This document shows, one piece after another, positions 1 through 10,491 of a stretch of 64,000 nucleotides of DNA. The notes beneath the pieces are model-generated. The model saw only the letters and a list, made by a program, of their open reading frames with translations, ran no database searches and was not told where the DNA came from. The stretch is from Dokdonella koreensis DS-123 (GTDB taxonomy: Bacteria; Pseudomonadota; Gammaproteobacteria; Xanthomonadales; Rhodanobacteraceae), in assembly GCF_001632775.1 (NCBI RefSeq), contig NZ_CP015249.1, positions 62,001 to 126,000 of the forward strand, written 5' to 3'. A program made the position numbers and the translations under genes. The stretch's first letter is position 1; every line of letters starts with the position of its first letter.

Positions 1-830
1 GCGGGCTGAAGCCGTCGCTGGAGACCCGCGCGATCGCCGGCCTGTACTTCGCCGGCCAGATCAACGGTACCACCGGCTACGAGGAGGCCGCCGCGCAGGG
101 CCTGGTCGCCGGCCTCAATGCGGCGCGGGCCGCCCGCGACGAGGCGCCCTGGACGCCGCGCCGCGACGAGGCCTACATCGGCGTGCTGATCGACGACCTG
201 ACCACCAACGGCACGCTGGAACCGTACCGGATGTTCACCTCGCGCGCCGAGTACCGGCTGCAGTTGCGCGAGGACAATGCCGACCTGCGGCTGACCGCGG
301 TCGGCCATGGCCTGGGCTGCGTGCCCGAGTCACGCTATGCGGCCGTGTGCCGCAAGGTCGAGGCGATCGAGCACGAGCGCCAGCGGCTGGCCGCCATCCG
401 GGTCGCGCCGGCCGGCCGCCTGGCCCAGGCGCTGGAAGCCGCGCTCGGGGTCGCCCTCTCGCGTGAATCCACGGCGCTGGACCTGATCCGCCGGCCGGAG
501 CTCGACTATGCCGGGCTGACGGCGATACCGGGCATCGGTCCGGCGGTCGCCGATCCCCAGGTCGCCGAGCAGGTCGAGGTCGGCGTCAAGTACGCCGGGT
601 ACCTCGACCGGCAGCGCGAGGAGATCGAGCGCAATCGCCGGCACGAGGAAACGGCGATTCCCGACAGCTTCGACTACGATGCGGTGCGCGGCCTCTCGGC
701 CGAGGTCCTGGCCAAGCTCAAGCGCGGCCTGCCGGCGACGATCGGTCAGGCGCAGCGCATCAGCGGCGTCACGCCGGCGGCGATCTCCCTGCTGCTGGTC
801 CATCTCAAGCGCCACCGCCGCGTCGCCTGA
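1..830 (+). CDS. mnmG: MnmG/GidA, tRNA uridine-5-carboxymethylaminomethyl modification enzyme, C-terminal part
   Basis: The 5' end lies outside the window; the frame is open from base 3. The visible part reads [20 protein letters not shown] followed by the [13 protein letters not shown] segment, the signature of the FAD-binding second half of MnmG, then [16 protein letters not shown] and the helical C-terminal domain that contacts MnmE and tRNA. MnmG with MnmE installs the cmnm5 group at wobble U34 of several tRNAs in the cytoplasm. About 275 of an expected 630 or so residues are present. The reading frame ends cleanly with TGA. The next gene (tex) is 317 bp away behind a terminator-like hairpin, so it is probably a separate transcription unit. 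Confidence 0.95.
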   Translation, partial: GLKPSLETRAIAGLYFAGQINGTTGYEEAAAQGLVAGLNAARAARDEAPWTPRRDEAYIGVLIDDLTTNGTLEPYRMFTSRAEYRLQLREDNADLRLTAVGHGLGCVPESRYAAVCRKVEAIEHERQRLAAIRVAPAGRLAQALEAALGVALSRESTALDLIRRPELDYAGLTAIPGIGPAVADPQVAEQVEVGVKYAGYLDRQREEIERNRRHEETAIPDSFDYDAVRGLSAEVLAKLKRGLPATIGQAQRISGVTPAAISLLLVHLKRHRRVA

Positions 831-898
831 AGGCCCGCTCGGTCTCGGCGTACGCGTCCCGCGAGCGGGATTCCTGCACAGGCCCGCCCGCATCCATC

Positions 899-926
899 GC
901 GCGAAGCGCGGTCCGGCGCTTCGCGC
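899..926. terminator. Perfect 11-bp hairpin downstream of mnmG
   Basis: Arms at 899-909 and 916-926 (GCGCGAAGCGC and its exact complement) enclose a 6-nt loop, 69 bp after the mnmG stop. No T-run follows, so this is at most a weak or Rho-assisted 3' end structure. The rest of 831-1090 shows no gene. Confidence 0.4.
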
Positions 927-1079
927 CGCGCGGGCCGGTCGTCGGCACACCGAATCGGAACGCAGCAGGCCCGGCGTCCGGCAACCTGCAGACCGGCGCG
1001 GCCGGCCATCGGAGCCGGCCGCGTCGCGCCGAAACGCCGAGGCCGGTGCGGCAGCTGTCTCAAACTCCGTGACACGCTC

Positions 1080-1085
1080 TAGAAT
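1080..1085 (+). promoter_or_regulatory. Candidate -10 box (TAGAAT) for tex
   Basis: TAGAAT preceded by GACACGCTC. The same GACACGCTCTA string occurs at the rlmI promoter (6245-6255). No good -35 box is visible. A start near 1091 would place the following hairpin at the very 5' end of the tex mRNA. Confidence 0.4.
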
Positions 1086-1091
1086 CGCCCC

Positions 1092-1123
1092 GGCGGGCCG
1101 CTTCGGCGGCCCGCCGCTTTTTC
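1092..1123 (+). terminator. Intrinsic-terminator-like hairpin immediately upstream of tex
   Basis: Perfect 10-bp GC stem (1092-1101 / 1106-1115) closed by a TTCG tetraloop and followed by GCTTTTTC. It ends 25 bp before the tex ATG. It may end mnmG read-through, or act as a leader attenuator if transcription starts at the TAGAAT box just upstream. Confidence 0.7.
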
Positions 1124-1147
1124 AAGGTCACTCGGATCATCGGACGC

Positions 1148-3514
<2,367 letters not shown>

Positions 3515-3581
3515 CCGCGATGACGCCGGTCGCAGCGCCCGCCCCCGTGCCCGCCGGCACATCCGGTGCGGGCCGCTCGCC

Positions 3582-4097
3582 GTGACGGAGCTGGTCACCG
3601 CGCGCCTGTCGCTGCGCCGCCCCGGCGATGCGGACGCCGGCTTCGTCCACGAGCTGGTGAACCAGCCGTCGTGGCTGCGGCACATCGGCGACAAGCAGGT
3701 ACGCTCGCTCGACGATGCGCGCAGGTACATCGCCGAAGGCCCCCTGGCGACGTTCGCGCGCTTCGGCTTCGGCCTGTACTGCGTGGAGCGTCGCAGCGAC
3801 GGCCTGCCGCTAGGGCTCTGCGGCCTGGTCAAGCGCGACTACCTGCCGGAGCCGGACATCGGCTTCGCGTTTCTCGACCGGCACTGCGGTCAGGGCTACG
3901 CGGCCGAATCGGCCGTGGCAGTGCTCGGGCATGCGGCACATCCCTGCGGCCTGGCGCGCGTCGGCGCGATCGTGGCGCCGGCCAACCTGCGATCGATGCA
4001 CCTGCTCGAAAAGCTCGGTTTCGCGTTCGAGCGCTGGCTGGAGGTCCCGGATGGAACCGCCCCGCTCAGGTTCTACGGACGCGCGCTGGGCGGCTGA
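3582..4097 (+). CDS. GNAT family N-acetyltransferase (RimJ/RimL-like)
   Basis: 171 residues if started at the GTG at 3582, which gives VTELVTARLSLRRPGDADAG, the typical N-terminus of RimJ/RimL-type acetyltransferases. The GNAT core is visible: LGLCGLVKRDYLPEPDIGFAF (beta-4/5) followed by the acetyl-CoA loop region HCGQGYAAESAVAVL and the C-terminal ANLRSMHLLEKLGFAFE signature. The substrate cannot be predicted; family members acetylate protein N-termini or small molecules. The frame is open well upstream, but that part has no family similarity. It converges on the rhomboid gene with a 20-bp gap. Confidence 0.88.
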   Translation: MTELVTARLSLRRPGDADAGFVHELVNQPSWLRHIGDKQVRSLDDARRYIAEGPLATFARFGFGLYCVERRSDGLPLGLCGLVKRDYLPEPDIGFAFLDRHCGQGYAAESAVAVLGHAAHPCGLARVGAIVAPANLRSMHLLEKLGFAFERWLEVPDGTAPLRFYGRALGG

Positions 4098-4117
4098 CCG
4101 ACCGCGGCCCGCCGGGG

Positions 4118-4912
4118 CTATTCGGCCGGTTCCTCGTCGCGGGTGGGGCGAGAAGCGCGAGCGGTCGGGAACGCGATGATCTGCGCGCCGCCCGGCACGG
4201 CCGAGCGGCGCCAGAGCACCGGCACGTCGGCGGGGCGCGGCAGCTCCAGCTCCTCGTCCTGGGCCGGCGGTTCACCTTCGTCCTCCCAGCTGTAACGCTT
4301 GCGCGGCGGCTCCGGATCGCGCCGGCGCAAGGCGATGGCGGCCAGGATGCCGACGACGGCGCCGGCCATGTGCGACTCGAACGACACGTGCGCCTCGCGC
4401 GGCAGGATCGTCATCAGCATGCCGCCGTAGAGGAAGAACACGACCAGCGAGATCGCCACCGCCAGCTTGTCCCGCCGCAGCAGGCCGATCACGAACAGGA
4501 AGAACATCAGCCCGTGCGTGAGCCCGCTGGCGCCGATGTGGCTCGAATCGCGACCGAACAGCCAGACGCCGAGGCCCGACAGCAGCCAGATCGCCGGCAG
4601 CGCCCAGCGCGTCGCCAGCGGATAGGCGTACAGCGCCAGACAGGTCAGCAGGCCCAGCGGCAGCGTGTTGGACATCAGGTGCTCGAACGAGCCGTGCGCG
4701 AGCGGCGCCAGCGCGATGCCGATCAGGCCTTCGGCCTGCCGCGGCACCACGCCGAAATCACCGGGCGGCCAGCCGAGCAGCCAGCCGGCCAGCCAGACCA
4801 CCCAGATGCCGGCCGCCAGGATCAGGCTGCCGGCGATGGCGTAGCGCAGGCGGATACGGTCGTTGGCGGCCGATACGCGGTCGGGTTCCGGAAGCGCGGG
4901 CGCGATGTCCAT
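4118..4912 (-). CDS. Rhomboid family intramembrane serine protease
   Basis: About 264 residues with six predicted membrane segments. The catalytic dyad is present: the serine in the GASG motif of HIGASGLTHG and the histidine in SFESHMAGAVVG, about 52 residues apart as in rhomboids. The upstream HGSFEHLMSN motif is the oxyanion/first-loop signature. The C-terminus (about 70 residues) is a charged cytoplasmic tail rich in Pro, Glu and Arg. It cleaves membrane-anchored substrates within the bilayer; the substrate here is unknown. ATG 4912 is chosen; an in-frame GTG at 4933 would add seven residues. The gene lies 45 bp downstream of terC on the same strand and may be cotranscribed with it. Confidence 0.9.
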   Translation of the reverse strand: MDIAPALPEPDRVSAANDRIRLRYAIAGSLILAAGIWVVWLAGWLLGWPPGDFGVVPRQAEGLIGIALAPLAHGSFEHLMSNTLPLGLLTCLALYAYPLATRWALPAIWLLSGLGVWLFGRDSSHIGASGLTHGLMFFLFVIGLLRRDKLAVAISLVVFFLYGGMLMTILPREAHVSFESHMAGAVVGILAAIALRRRDPEPPRKRYSWEDEGEPPAQDEELELPRPADVPVLWRRSAVPGGAQIIAFPTARASRPTRDEEPAE

Positions 4913-4957
4913 CCGGATCACGTGGGGCCGCACCCGATCCAGGCAAGGGTGCCGCGA

Positions 4958-5917
4958 TCAGGCGCCCCGCTGCTCGCGCCGCCGGACCAGGTGGCTGGCC
5001 AGCATCGACGTGCCGATGCACAGCGCGACGACGATCAGCGAAAGGCCGACCGGCACCTTCCAGACGTCGACGATCAGCATCTTGATGCCGATGAAGACCA
5101 GCGTCGCGGCCAGGCCGTAGTTCAGCAGGTGGAAGCGGTCGGCCATGCCGGCCAGCAGGAAGAACAGGGCGCGCAGGCCGAGCACCGCGAACACGTTGGA
5201 GGTCAGCACGATGAACGGGTCTTCGGTGATCGCGAAGATCGCCGGGATCGAGTCCACGGCGAAGATGACGTCGGTCACCGCGATCAGCGCCATCACCACG
5301 AACATCGGCGTGAAGTAGCGCACGCCGTTGTCGACGATGCTGAGCGCCGTGCCGTGGTAGCGGTCGGTCAGGCGCAGGTGGCGCCGCATCCAGCGCATCA
5401 GCGGATTGCCCTCGAAGTCCGCCTCCTCGTTCGGCGCCCGCGCCATCTTGATGCCGGTGTAGACCAGGAAGATGCCGAACAGGTACAGGATCCAGTGGAA
5501 GCGCGCGATCAGCGCCGCGCCGATCAGGATCAGCAGCGCGCGCAGCACGATCGCGCCGAGGATGCCGACCATCAGCGCGCGCTGCTGCAGCTCGGGGCTG
5601 ACGCGAAACCGCGCGAAGATCAGCAGGAAGACGAAGATGTTGTCGATCGCCAGCGCCTTCTCGACCACGTAGCCGGTCAGGAACTCCAGCGCGATGTCGT
5701 TGGCGACGACGCGCCCGGCCTGCTGGTCCAGCCACCACCACAGGCCGAGGTTGAACAGCAGGGCCAGGCCGATCCAGCCGGCGCTCCAGATCGCGGCCTC
5801 GCGGAACGAGACCTTGTGGGCGCCGCTGGCCCTCAGTATCAGGAAGTCGACGGCCAGGGCGATCAGGACGATCGCGCCGAAGACCACCCAAAGTTCGACC
5901 GTACCGATCGTATGCAT
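4958..5917 (-). CDS. TerC family integral membrane protein (Alx-like, Mn2+ export/homeostasis)
   Basis: 319 residues starting MHTIGTVELWVVFGAIVLIA, with about nine hydrophobic segments. The TerC signature acidic residues lie in membrane helices: EKALAIDNIFVF (near residue 85) and VTDVIFAVDSIPAIFAIT (near 215), both expected metal-ligand regions. Alx/MeeF-type TerC proteins export Mn2+ and are typically controlled by a yybP-ykoY riboswitch, which is present upstream here (6005-6124). The longer open frame to 6001 runs back through the riboswitch terminator and is not coding. The start at 5917 gives the conserved N-terminus. A manganese role is strongly suggested by the riboswitch plus family, though not shown. 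Confidence 0.94.
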   Translation of the reverse strand: MHTIGTVELWVVFGAIVLIALAVDFLILRASGAHKVSFREAAIWSAGWIGLALLFNLGLWWWLDQQAGRVVANDIALEFLTGYVVEKALAIDNIFVFLLIFARFRVSPELQQRALMVGILGAIVLRALLILIGAALIARFHWILYLFGIFLVYTGIKMARAPNEEADFEGNPLMRWMRRHLRLTDRYHGTALSIVDNGVRYFTPMFVVMALIAVTDVIFAVDSIPAIFAITEDPFIVLTSNVFAVLGLRALFFLLAGMADRFHLLNYGLAATLVFIGIKMLIVDVWKVPVGLSLIVVALCIGTSMLASHLVRRREQRGA

Positions 5918-5942
5918 GAGAACTTCACTCCGGAATGCCGTA

Positions 5943-5996
5943 CCGAGAAAAAGACAGGCCCCGCGAGCGTCAGCGCGCGGGGCCTCGTTTTCTCGG
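5943..5996 (-). terminator. Terminator in the terC leader (expression platform)
   Basis: Read on the minus strand, a perfect 10-bp stem AGGCCCCGCG/CGCGGGGCCT (5976-5985 and 5956-5965) is followed by TGTCTTTTTCTC. Outer complementary flanks CCGAGAAAA and TTTTTCTCGG extend the stem. It lies between the aptamer and the terC ATG at 5917, so it can interrupt terC transcription. Confidence 0.85.
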
Positions 5997-6002
5997 GGCA
6001 CA

Positions 6003-6124
6003 CCTTCGCCGTCGTCACGGCGAAGGTCTCGCTCGCAGGTCCTTGACGGGCCTGCCCACCGGGCCGGGATCGGGACGATCCGTGATGACGACCGTGGCGG
6101 CGGGAGCTACTCCCCTTCGTTGCG
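6003..6124 (-). promoter_or_regulatory. yybP-ykoY manganese riboswitch with alternative hairpin, upstream of terC
   Basis: On the minus strand the leader contains the class signature GGGGAGTAGC (complement at 6106-6115), GTCGTCATCA, CCGGTGGGCAG and GCGAGACCTTCG. These are the conserved blocks of the yybP-ykoY (Mn2+) aptamer in the right order. P1 is formed by CGAAGG (6119-6114) with CCTTCG (6026-6021). The same 3' strand can instead form a perfect 9-bp hairpin (6018-6026 with 6003-6011), so P1 and this hairpin exclude each other. Family knowledge: Mn2+ stabilises the aptamer and turns on Mn exporters of the TerC/Alx and MntP types. Confidence 0.9.
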
Positions 6125-6130
6125 GGGCCG

Positions 6131-6136
6131 ACTGTA
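6131..6136 (-). promoter_or_regulatory. Candidate -10 box (TACAGT) for the terC leader
   Basis: TACAGT on the minus strand ends 7 bp before the predicted transcript start near 6124, just ahead of the riboswitch. The -35 region is not obvious. Between this box and the rlmI promoter lies a perfect 12-bp inverted repeat (6190-6201 / 6209-6220, 7-nt loop) of unknown role. Confidence 0.45.
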
Positions 6137-6189
6137 CACCATCCCCGGCCGGCCGTCGCCGTCCGGGATGGACGCCCCGGCTGAACGCC

Positions 6190-6220
6190 CCCCCGGCGCG
6201 GCGGATTACCGCGCCGGGGG
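6190..6220. repeat. Perfect 12-bp inverted repeat between divergent terC leader and rlmI
   Basis: Arms CCCCCGGCGCGG (6190-6201) and its exact complement (6209-6220) surround a 7-nt loop. There is no T-run on either strand. It sits between two divergent promoters, so it could be a barrier to antisense transcription or a protein site. Confidence 0.5.
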
Positions 6221-6253
6221 CCCCGGCACGCATCCAAAGTCCACGACACGCTC

Positions 6254-6259
6254 TATCAT
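6254..6259 (+). promoter_or_regulatory. Leaderless-type -10 box (TATCAT) for rlmI
   Basis: TATCAT ends exactly 6 nt before the rlmI ATG at 6266, so initiation 7 nt downstream of the box would start at the A of the ATG. No Shine-Dalgarno sequence precedes this ATG, which fits a leaderless mRNA. glnE shows identical spacing. Confidence 0.5.
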
Positions 6260-6265
6260 CTGTCG

Positions 6266-7450
6266 ATGAATTCGCATGCTTCCGGGCCGCTGCCCGTCAT
6301 TCAGCTCAAGACCGAACGCCGTTCCAACCATCCCTGGATCTTCCAGAAGATGGTCGAGAAGCCCGCCGTCAAGCCGCGACCGGGCACGGTCGTGGACATC
6401 GTCGACCGCGAAGGAAGCTTCGCCGGCCGTGGCTTCTACAACGGCCATTCGCGCATCGCCCTGCGGGTCCTGACCGCCGATCCGGACGAGGCCGTCGACG
6501 AGGCGTTCTTCGCGCGCAGGATCGCCCAGGCGGTCGCGCTGCGCCGCGAGGTGCTCAAGCTCGACACCGTCACCGATGCCTACCGGCTGATCCACTCCGA
6601 AGGCGACGGCCTGTCCGGACTGGTGGTGGACCGCTTCGCCAATACGCTGGTCATCGAGTATTTCTCCGCCGGCATGTTCAAGCAGCGCGACCTGATCCGT
6701 CGCTGCCTGCTGGAGCATTTCCCGGACGCCGACCTCTACTGGTTCGCCGAGGAGCACGTCCAGAAGCAGGAGAGCTTCGATTGCGCGATCCCGGCGGCGC
6801 CGCAGCCGACGGTGATCCACGAGTACGGCGTCAAGTTCCATGCCGCGCCGGGCACCAAGCACAAGACCGGCTTCTTCGCCGACCAGCGCGACAACCGCCG
6901 GCTGCTGGCCGATTTCTGCAACGGCAGCCGCGTGCTGGACCTGTGCTGCAACTCCGGCGGCTTCGCGATCTACGCCAAGGCGATCGGCCAGGCGGCCGAA
7001 GTCGTCGGTGTCGACCTGGACGAGGAGATCCTCGGCATCGCCGAGCAGAACGCCCGCTTGAACAAGGCGCGGGTCCGTTTCGTCCAGGCCGACATCTTCC
7101 CGTGGCTGCGCGACCTGGCGGTCGCCGGCCGCGAGCGGTTCGACGTGGTCGTGCTCGATCCGGCCAAGATGACCCGCGATCGCGAGCAGGTGATTCCGGC
7201 GCTCAAGAAGTACCTGGACATGAACAAGCTGGCGCTCGGCGCGGTCAAGCCCGGCGGCATCTTCGTGACCTGTTCGTGCACCGGCCTGGTCAGCGAGGAG
7301 CAGTTCCTCGACATGCTGCGGCGCGCGGCGTTCTACGCCAACCGGACGGTCCAGGTGCTCAAGGTCAGCGGTGCCGGTGCCGATCATCCGTTCCTCGCGC
7401 ACGTGCCGGAGAGCCGGTACCTCAAGGCGGTGTTCTGCCGTGTCGAATGA
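6266..7450 (+). CDS. rlmI: RlmI-like class I SAM-dependent 23S rRNA cytosine methyltransferase
   Basis: 394 residues, the family length. An N-terminal PUA domain (about 10-85, LKTERRSNHPWIFQKMVEK) is followed by a central EEHVQKQE linker motif typical of RlmI/RlmK. The Rossmann methyltransferase domain starts near 200 (TGFFADQRDNRRLL, then motif I VLDLCCNSGGFAIYA). Catalytic-type motif IV VVLDPAKM and the cysteine motif VTCSCTG follow. RlmI forms m5C1962 in 23S rRNA; the exact target here is inferred by similarity. No ribosome binding site is seen before ATG 6266, consistent with the leaderless promoter. The following chorismatase gene begins inside its last codons, so the two are likely cotranscribed. 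Confidence 0.9.
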   Translation: MNSHASGPLPVIQLKTERRSNHPWIFQKMVEKPAVKPRPGTVVDIVDREGSFAGRGFYNGHSRIALRVLTADPDEAVDEAFFARRIAQAVALRREVLKLDTVTDAYRLIHSEGDGLSGLVVDRFANTLVIEYFSAGMFKQRDLIRRCLLEHFPDADLYWFAEEHVQKQESFDCAIPAAPQPTVIHEYGVKFHAAPGTKHKTGFFADQRDNRRLLADFCNGSRVLDLCCNSGGFAIYAKAIGQAAEVVGVDLDEEILGIAEQNARLNKARVRFVQADIFPWLRDLAVAGRERFDVVVLDPAKMTRDREQVIPALKKYLDMNKLALGAVKPGGIFVTCSCTGLVSEEQFLDMLRRAAFYANRTVQVLKVSGAGADHPFLAHVPESRYLKAVFCRVE

Positions 7451-8459
7451 CCGGACCGCTCATCGCCCGGCGCTGGACGTCGTGGCCGGCGGTCCGTCAC
7501 ACCGTGCGGCGGTTGCCGACCGCCTGCCGGCGCTGCGCATCGCGCTCGAACAGGCCGACCCGTCCGGACTGCTGGCCCGCGACGACGTGCTCGCCGTCAT
7601 CGGCTTCGGACGAACCGGTCTTCCCGCCGATCCACGGTGCCTGCGCGTCGGCCTGGAACCGATCGGCCCGGCGCCGCTGGAGGTCTGGTACGGCCAGGGC
7701 CCGGTGAGGCACGGCGAGGATGCCGGCATCCGCTGGAGCCGCGACGAGGACTACACGTTCTTCGCGATCGAGGTGGCCGAGGAGCCTGGCTCCGCCCTCG
7801 GCGGTGCCGCCGAGCGGCTCTACCGCCGGCTCGGTACCTGGCTGGCGGCCCAGCCGCATCACCTGCTGCGGCTGTGGAACTACTTCGACGCGATCAACGA
7901 TGGCGACGGTGACGAGGAACGCTACCGCCAGTTCTGTACCGGGCGTGTCCTGGGCATGCAGGATCTGTTCGGTGCCGTCTATCCGGCGGCGACCGTGATC
8001 GGCCGCCGCGACGGCGAGCGCGTGCTGCAGGTCTACGGCCTGGCCGCGCGCCGGCCCGGCGAGGCGATCGAGAATCCGCGCCAGCTCAGCGCCTGGCGCT
8101 ACCCGCGCGACTACGGTCCGACCGCGCCGCGGTTCGCGCGCGCGATGCGCAGTCCCGGCGACCAGCTGCTGATCTCGGGAACGGCGGCGATCGTCGGGCA
8201 CGCGTCGCGCCACCGCGAGGACGTCGTGGCGCAGCTCGAGGAAACACTGGCCAACCTGGACAGCCTGTGCGCGGCCGTTTCATCCGGGCTGCGGCTGGGA
8301 TCGGGCAGCGTGCTCAAGGTCTACGTGCGCCGGCCGCAGGACGCCGCCGCGATCCTCCAACGCCTGCGCACCCACGTGCCGGGCGGTGCCGTGCTGGTGC
8401 TGGCCGGCGACGTCTGCCGGCGCGAGCTGCTGGTCGAGGTCGACGGCATTCACGGCTGA
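7440..8459 (+). CDS. xanB2: Chorismatase, XanB2/FkbO/Hyg5 family
   Basis: About 339 residues from GTG 7440, overlapping the rlmI stop by 11 bp. The sequence shows the chorismatase pattern: GFGRTGLPADP, LEVWYGQGPVRHG, FFAIEVAEEP, LLRLWNYFDAIN, then RYRQFCTGR and a C-terminal RidA-like half (DQLLISGTAAIVGHAS, VLKVYVRRPQD). These enzymes hydrolyse chorismate. In Xanthomonas, XanB2 yields 3- and 4-hydroxybenzoate feeding xanthomonadin pigment and ubiquinone, while FkbO-type members make dihydroxycyclohexadiene carboxylate. Which product is formed here cannot be told by eye. No aryl-polyene genes are nearby, so a ubiquinone (4-HBA) supply is plausible. The start is uncertain: there is no strong RBS and the open frame extends further upstream. 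Confidence 0.82.
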   Translation: MSNDRTAHRPALDVVAGGPSHRAAVADRLPALRIALEQADPSGLLARDDVLAVIGFGRTGLPADPRCLRVGLEPIGPAPLEVWYGQGPVRHGEDAGIRWSRDEDYTFFAIEVAEEPGSALGGAAERLYRRLGTWLAAQPHHLLRLWNYFDAINDGDGDEERYRQFCTGRVLGMQDLFGAVYPAATVIGRRDGERVLQVYGLAARRPGEAIENPRQLSAWRYPRDYGPTAPRFARAMRSPGDQLLISGTAAIVGHASRHREDVVAQLEETLANLDSLCAAVSSGLRLGSGSVLKVYVRRPQDAAAILQRLRTHVPGGAVLVLAGDVCRRELLVEVDGIHG

Positions 8460-10273
8460 GCCGCAGCGGCGGCGGCCGGCGCAGCCGCCGCTTCCTCCGC
8501 GGCCGCCTCCACGGCCGGCGGCTGCTCGCCGCGCTGGCGCAGCTGGCTGAGCGCCGCGAGGCCGGCATCGCCGGCCGGCACGAAGGCCGGTCCGAAAACG
8601 GTTTCCTGCCGCAGCTTCTCGGTCAGCGCGAACCACGGGTCGTCGATGCCGAGCAGGGCGAGCAGCCGCCCCGGCAGCATGAACGAGGCGCTGTCCTCGC
8701 GCGCCGCCTGCGGGGCCGCCGAATCCAGCAGCAGCCAGGGCACGGGCTGCTGGTGCGGCGGATGGCCGTCGACGAAGCCCAGCGTCTCGAACGTGATCGG
8801 CAGCCCCGGCAGGTGGTCGCCGTAGAACAGCAGCAGGGTGCGCCGCTCGCGCTGGCGCAAGGCATCGGCGAGCCAGCCCAGGGCGCGGTCGGCATTGCCC
8901 AGGTGATAGAGGAAGGTGCGCAGGCGCCCGGCACTGGCCGGCCGCAGCCGTGCCGGCACCTCGATCGCATCGCGGCGCCGCGGCTCGGCCAGCGGCTTGG
9001 ACGCATCGTAGGGACCGTGCAGCTCCATGCTGATCGCGACGATCAACTGCGGCGGCCCGCTGTCCGGCAGCCGCTCGACGATGCGTTCGGCCAGTGCCTG
9101 GTCGCTGACGAAGAAGCCGTCGCGCGGCGCGCCGGCGAAATCCGCCTCGCTCTCGAAGCGCTCGATGCCGAGGTTCTTCAGCGCCGCCGCGCGGTTCCAG
9201 AACGCCGGGTCATTGGGATGCAGCGCCAGGCTGCGATAGCCCTGGGCCGCCAGGACCGACACCAGGCCCGGCAGCCCGTTGCCGACCAGCTGGAAGTACG
9301 GGTACTCGTTCTGCGGGAAATGGCGCATCGCCAGGCCGGTCAGCACCTCGAACTCGGTGCGGATCGTGCCGCCGCCGAAAGCCGGCACCCACAGGTCGCC
9401 GTGGATCGCCTCGCGCGCGAGGCGCCGGTAGTGCGGCAGGTGCTCGCGCTGCTGCAGTCCTTGCAGGCGGCCCGGATCGAAGAACGATTCGCTCTGCACG
9501 ATGACGATGTCGGGCAATGCCGCCGGCGGCGGTCGCGGCGCGGTGCCGGCCGGCATCTGCGCCAGCAGTGCGGCTGCGGCGGCACGGTCGGGAGTCGGTA
9601 CCGGTTCGGAGTACTGCCAGCGGAAGCGCAGCAAGCCGGCCACGAGACCGATGTTCGAGACCGTTTCCCGCGGCGACCACGGCACGAAGGCGACCTTTTC
9701 CTGCGCGTAGAGCAGCCGCCACGGCTGCACGCCCGTCACCAGCGTGACGACCACCAGCCCGGCCGCCAGCAGCGGCAGCGACCGGCGGCGGCCGCCGCTG
9801 CCGCGCCAGGGACGCTCCCAGCGGGCGAGGCCGGCGGTGACGAGCATCACGCCCAGCCACGGTGCCCATGCGTCCACGCTCGCCGGCAGGTAGTGCCGGA
9901 GCAGTCCCGCGCTTGCCCGCGGTGTCGTGAGCATCATGAAATCCGCCGGCAGCAACGGCGTTTCCAGATGCTCGAGTTTCAGCGCGTTGATCCCGTACAG
10001 CAGGGCCAGCACGACGGCACCCAGCCATAGCGACAGCAAGGGACGCCGCGTCAGTGCCAGTACCAGCAGGCAGGCCGCCAGAACCGGCAGGGCGTTGAGG
10101 ACCGGCAGCAGCCATTCCGTTCCGGTATCGGCATCCTGGAACGCCGGGTCGAGGGCGACGACGATCAGCGACAGCAGCGCCAGTGCCAGCAACGAGCCGG
10201 CGATGCCGCCCACCAGACGTGAAGCCGAGCGCGCGCCACGGGCCTCGGAAACCGTTCCGTCACGAAGTCGCAT
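8450..10273 (-). CDS. LTA synthase-like sulfatase-fold phosphoglycerol transferase (copy 1)
   Basis: 607 residues. An N-terminal membrane domain with about five helices (residues 20-195) is followed by a periplasmic alkaline-phosphatase-superfamily domain starting IVIVQSESFFDPGR. The catalytic threonine is in GGGTIRTEFEVLTG. Other metal-site motifs are seen: SMELHGPYDA and LLLFYGDHLPGLP. In Firmicutes such enzymes polymerise glycerol phosphate. In Gram-negative bacteria they add phosphoglycerol or related groups to periplasmic glucans or lipids (OpgB-like). The C-terminal 30 residues are almost all Ala/Glu/Pro. Its 3' end overlaps the convergent xanB2-like gene by 10 bp. A clear paralogue lies directly upstream on the same strand. 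Confidence 0.88.
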   Translation of the reverse strand: MRLRDGTVSEARGARSASRLVGGIAGSLLALALLSLIVVALDPAFQDADTGTEWLLPVLNALPVLAACLLVLALTRRPLLSLWLGAVVLALLYGINALKLEHLETPLLPADFMMLTTPRASAGLLRHYLPASVDAWAPWLGVMLVTAGLARWERPWRGSGGRRRSLPLLAAGLVVVTLVTGVQPWRLLYAQEKVAFVPWSPRETVSNIGLVAGLLRFRWQYSEPVPTPDRAAAAALLAQMPAGTAPRPPPAALPDIVIVQSESFFDPGRLQGLQQREHLPHYRRLAREAIHGDLWVPAFGGGTIRTEFEVLTGLAMRHFPQNEYPYFQLVGNGLPGLVSVLAAQGYRSLALHPNDPAFWNRAAALKNLGIERFESEADFAGAPRDGFFVSDQALAERIVERLPDSGPPQLIVAISMELHGPYDASKPLAEPRRRDAIEVPARLRPASAGRLRTFLYHLGNADRALGWLADALRQRERRTLLLFYGDHLPGLPITFETLGFVDGHPPHQQPVPWLLLDSAAPQAAREDSASFMLPGRLLALLGIDDPWFALTEKLRQETVFGPAFVPAGDAGLAALSQLRQRGEQPPAVEAAAEEAAAAPAAAAAAQP

Positions 10274-10491
10274 CGCGCTGTGCTGGACCTCCCTGGCCGG
10301 CCCCCGCAGGCCGACGACTCATGGCGCCATCCACCGGGCGTGCCCGTCCGGACGACTGCGTGGCCGGTTTTCGCGTTCGGGCCGATAGGAAGCTGGCTCG
10401 GTCCCCCCGCGTTCCCCTAGGTCCGGCACGGTGGCACGGGCGCTGCCTGCGCCCGGATGCCCCAGATCGGGAAGTATGTTGCGACGCGACG

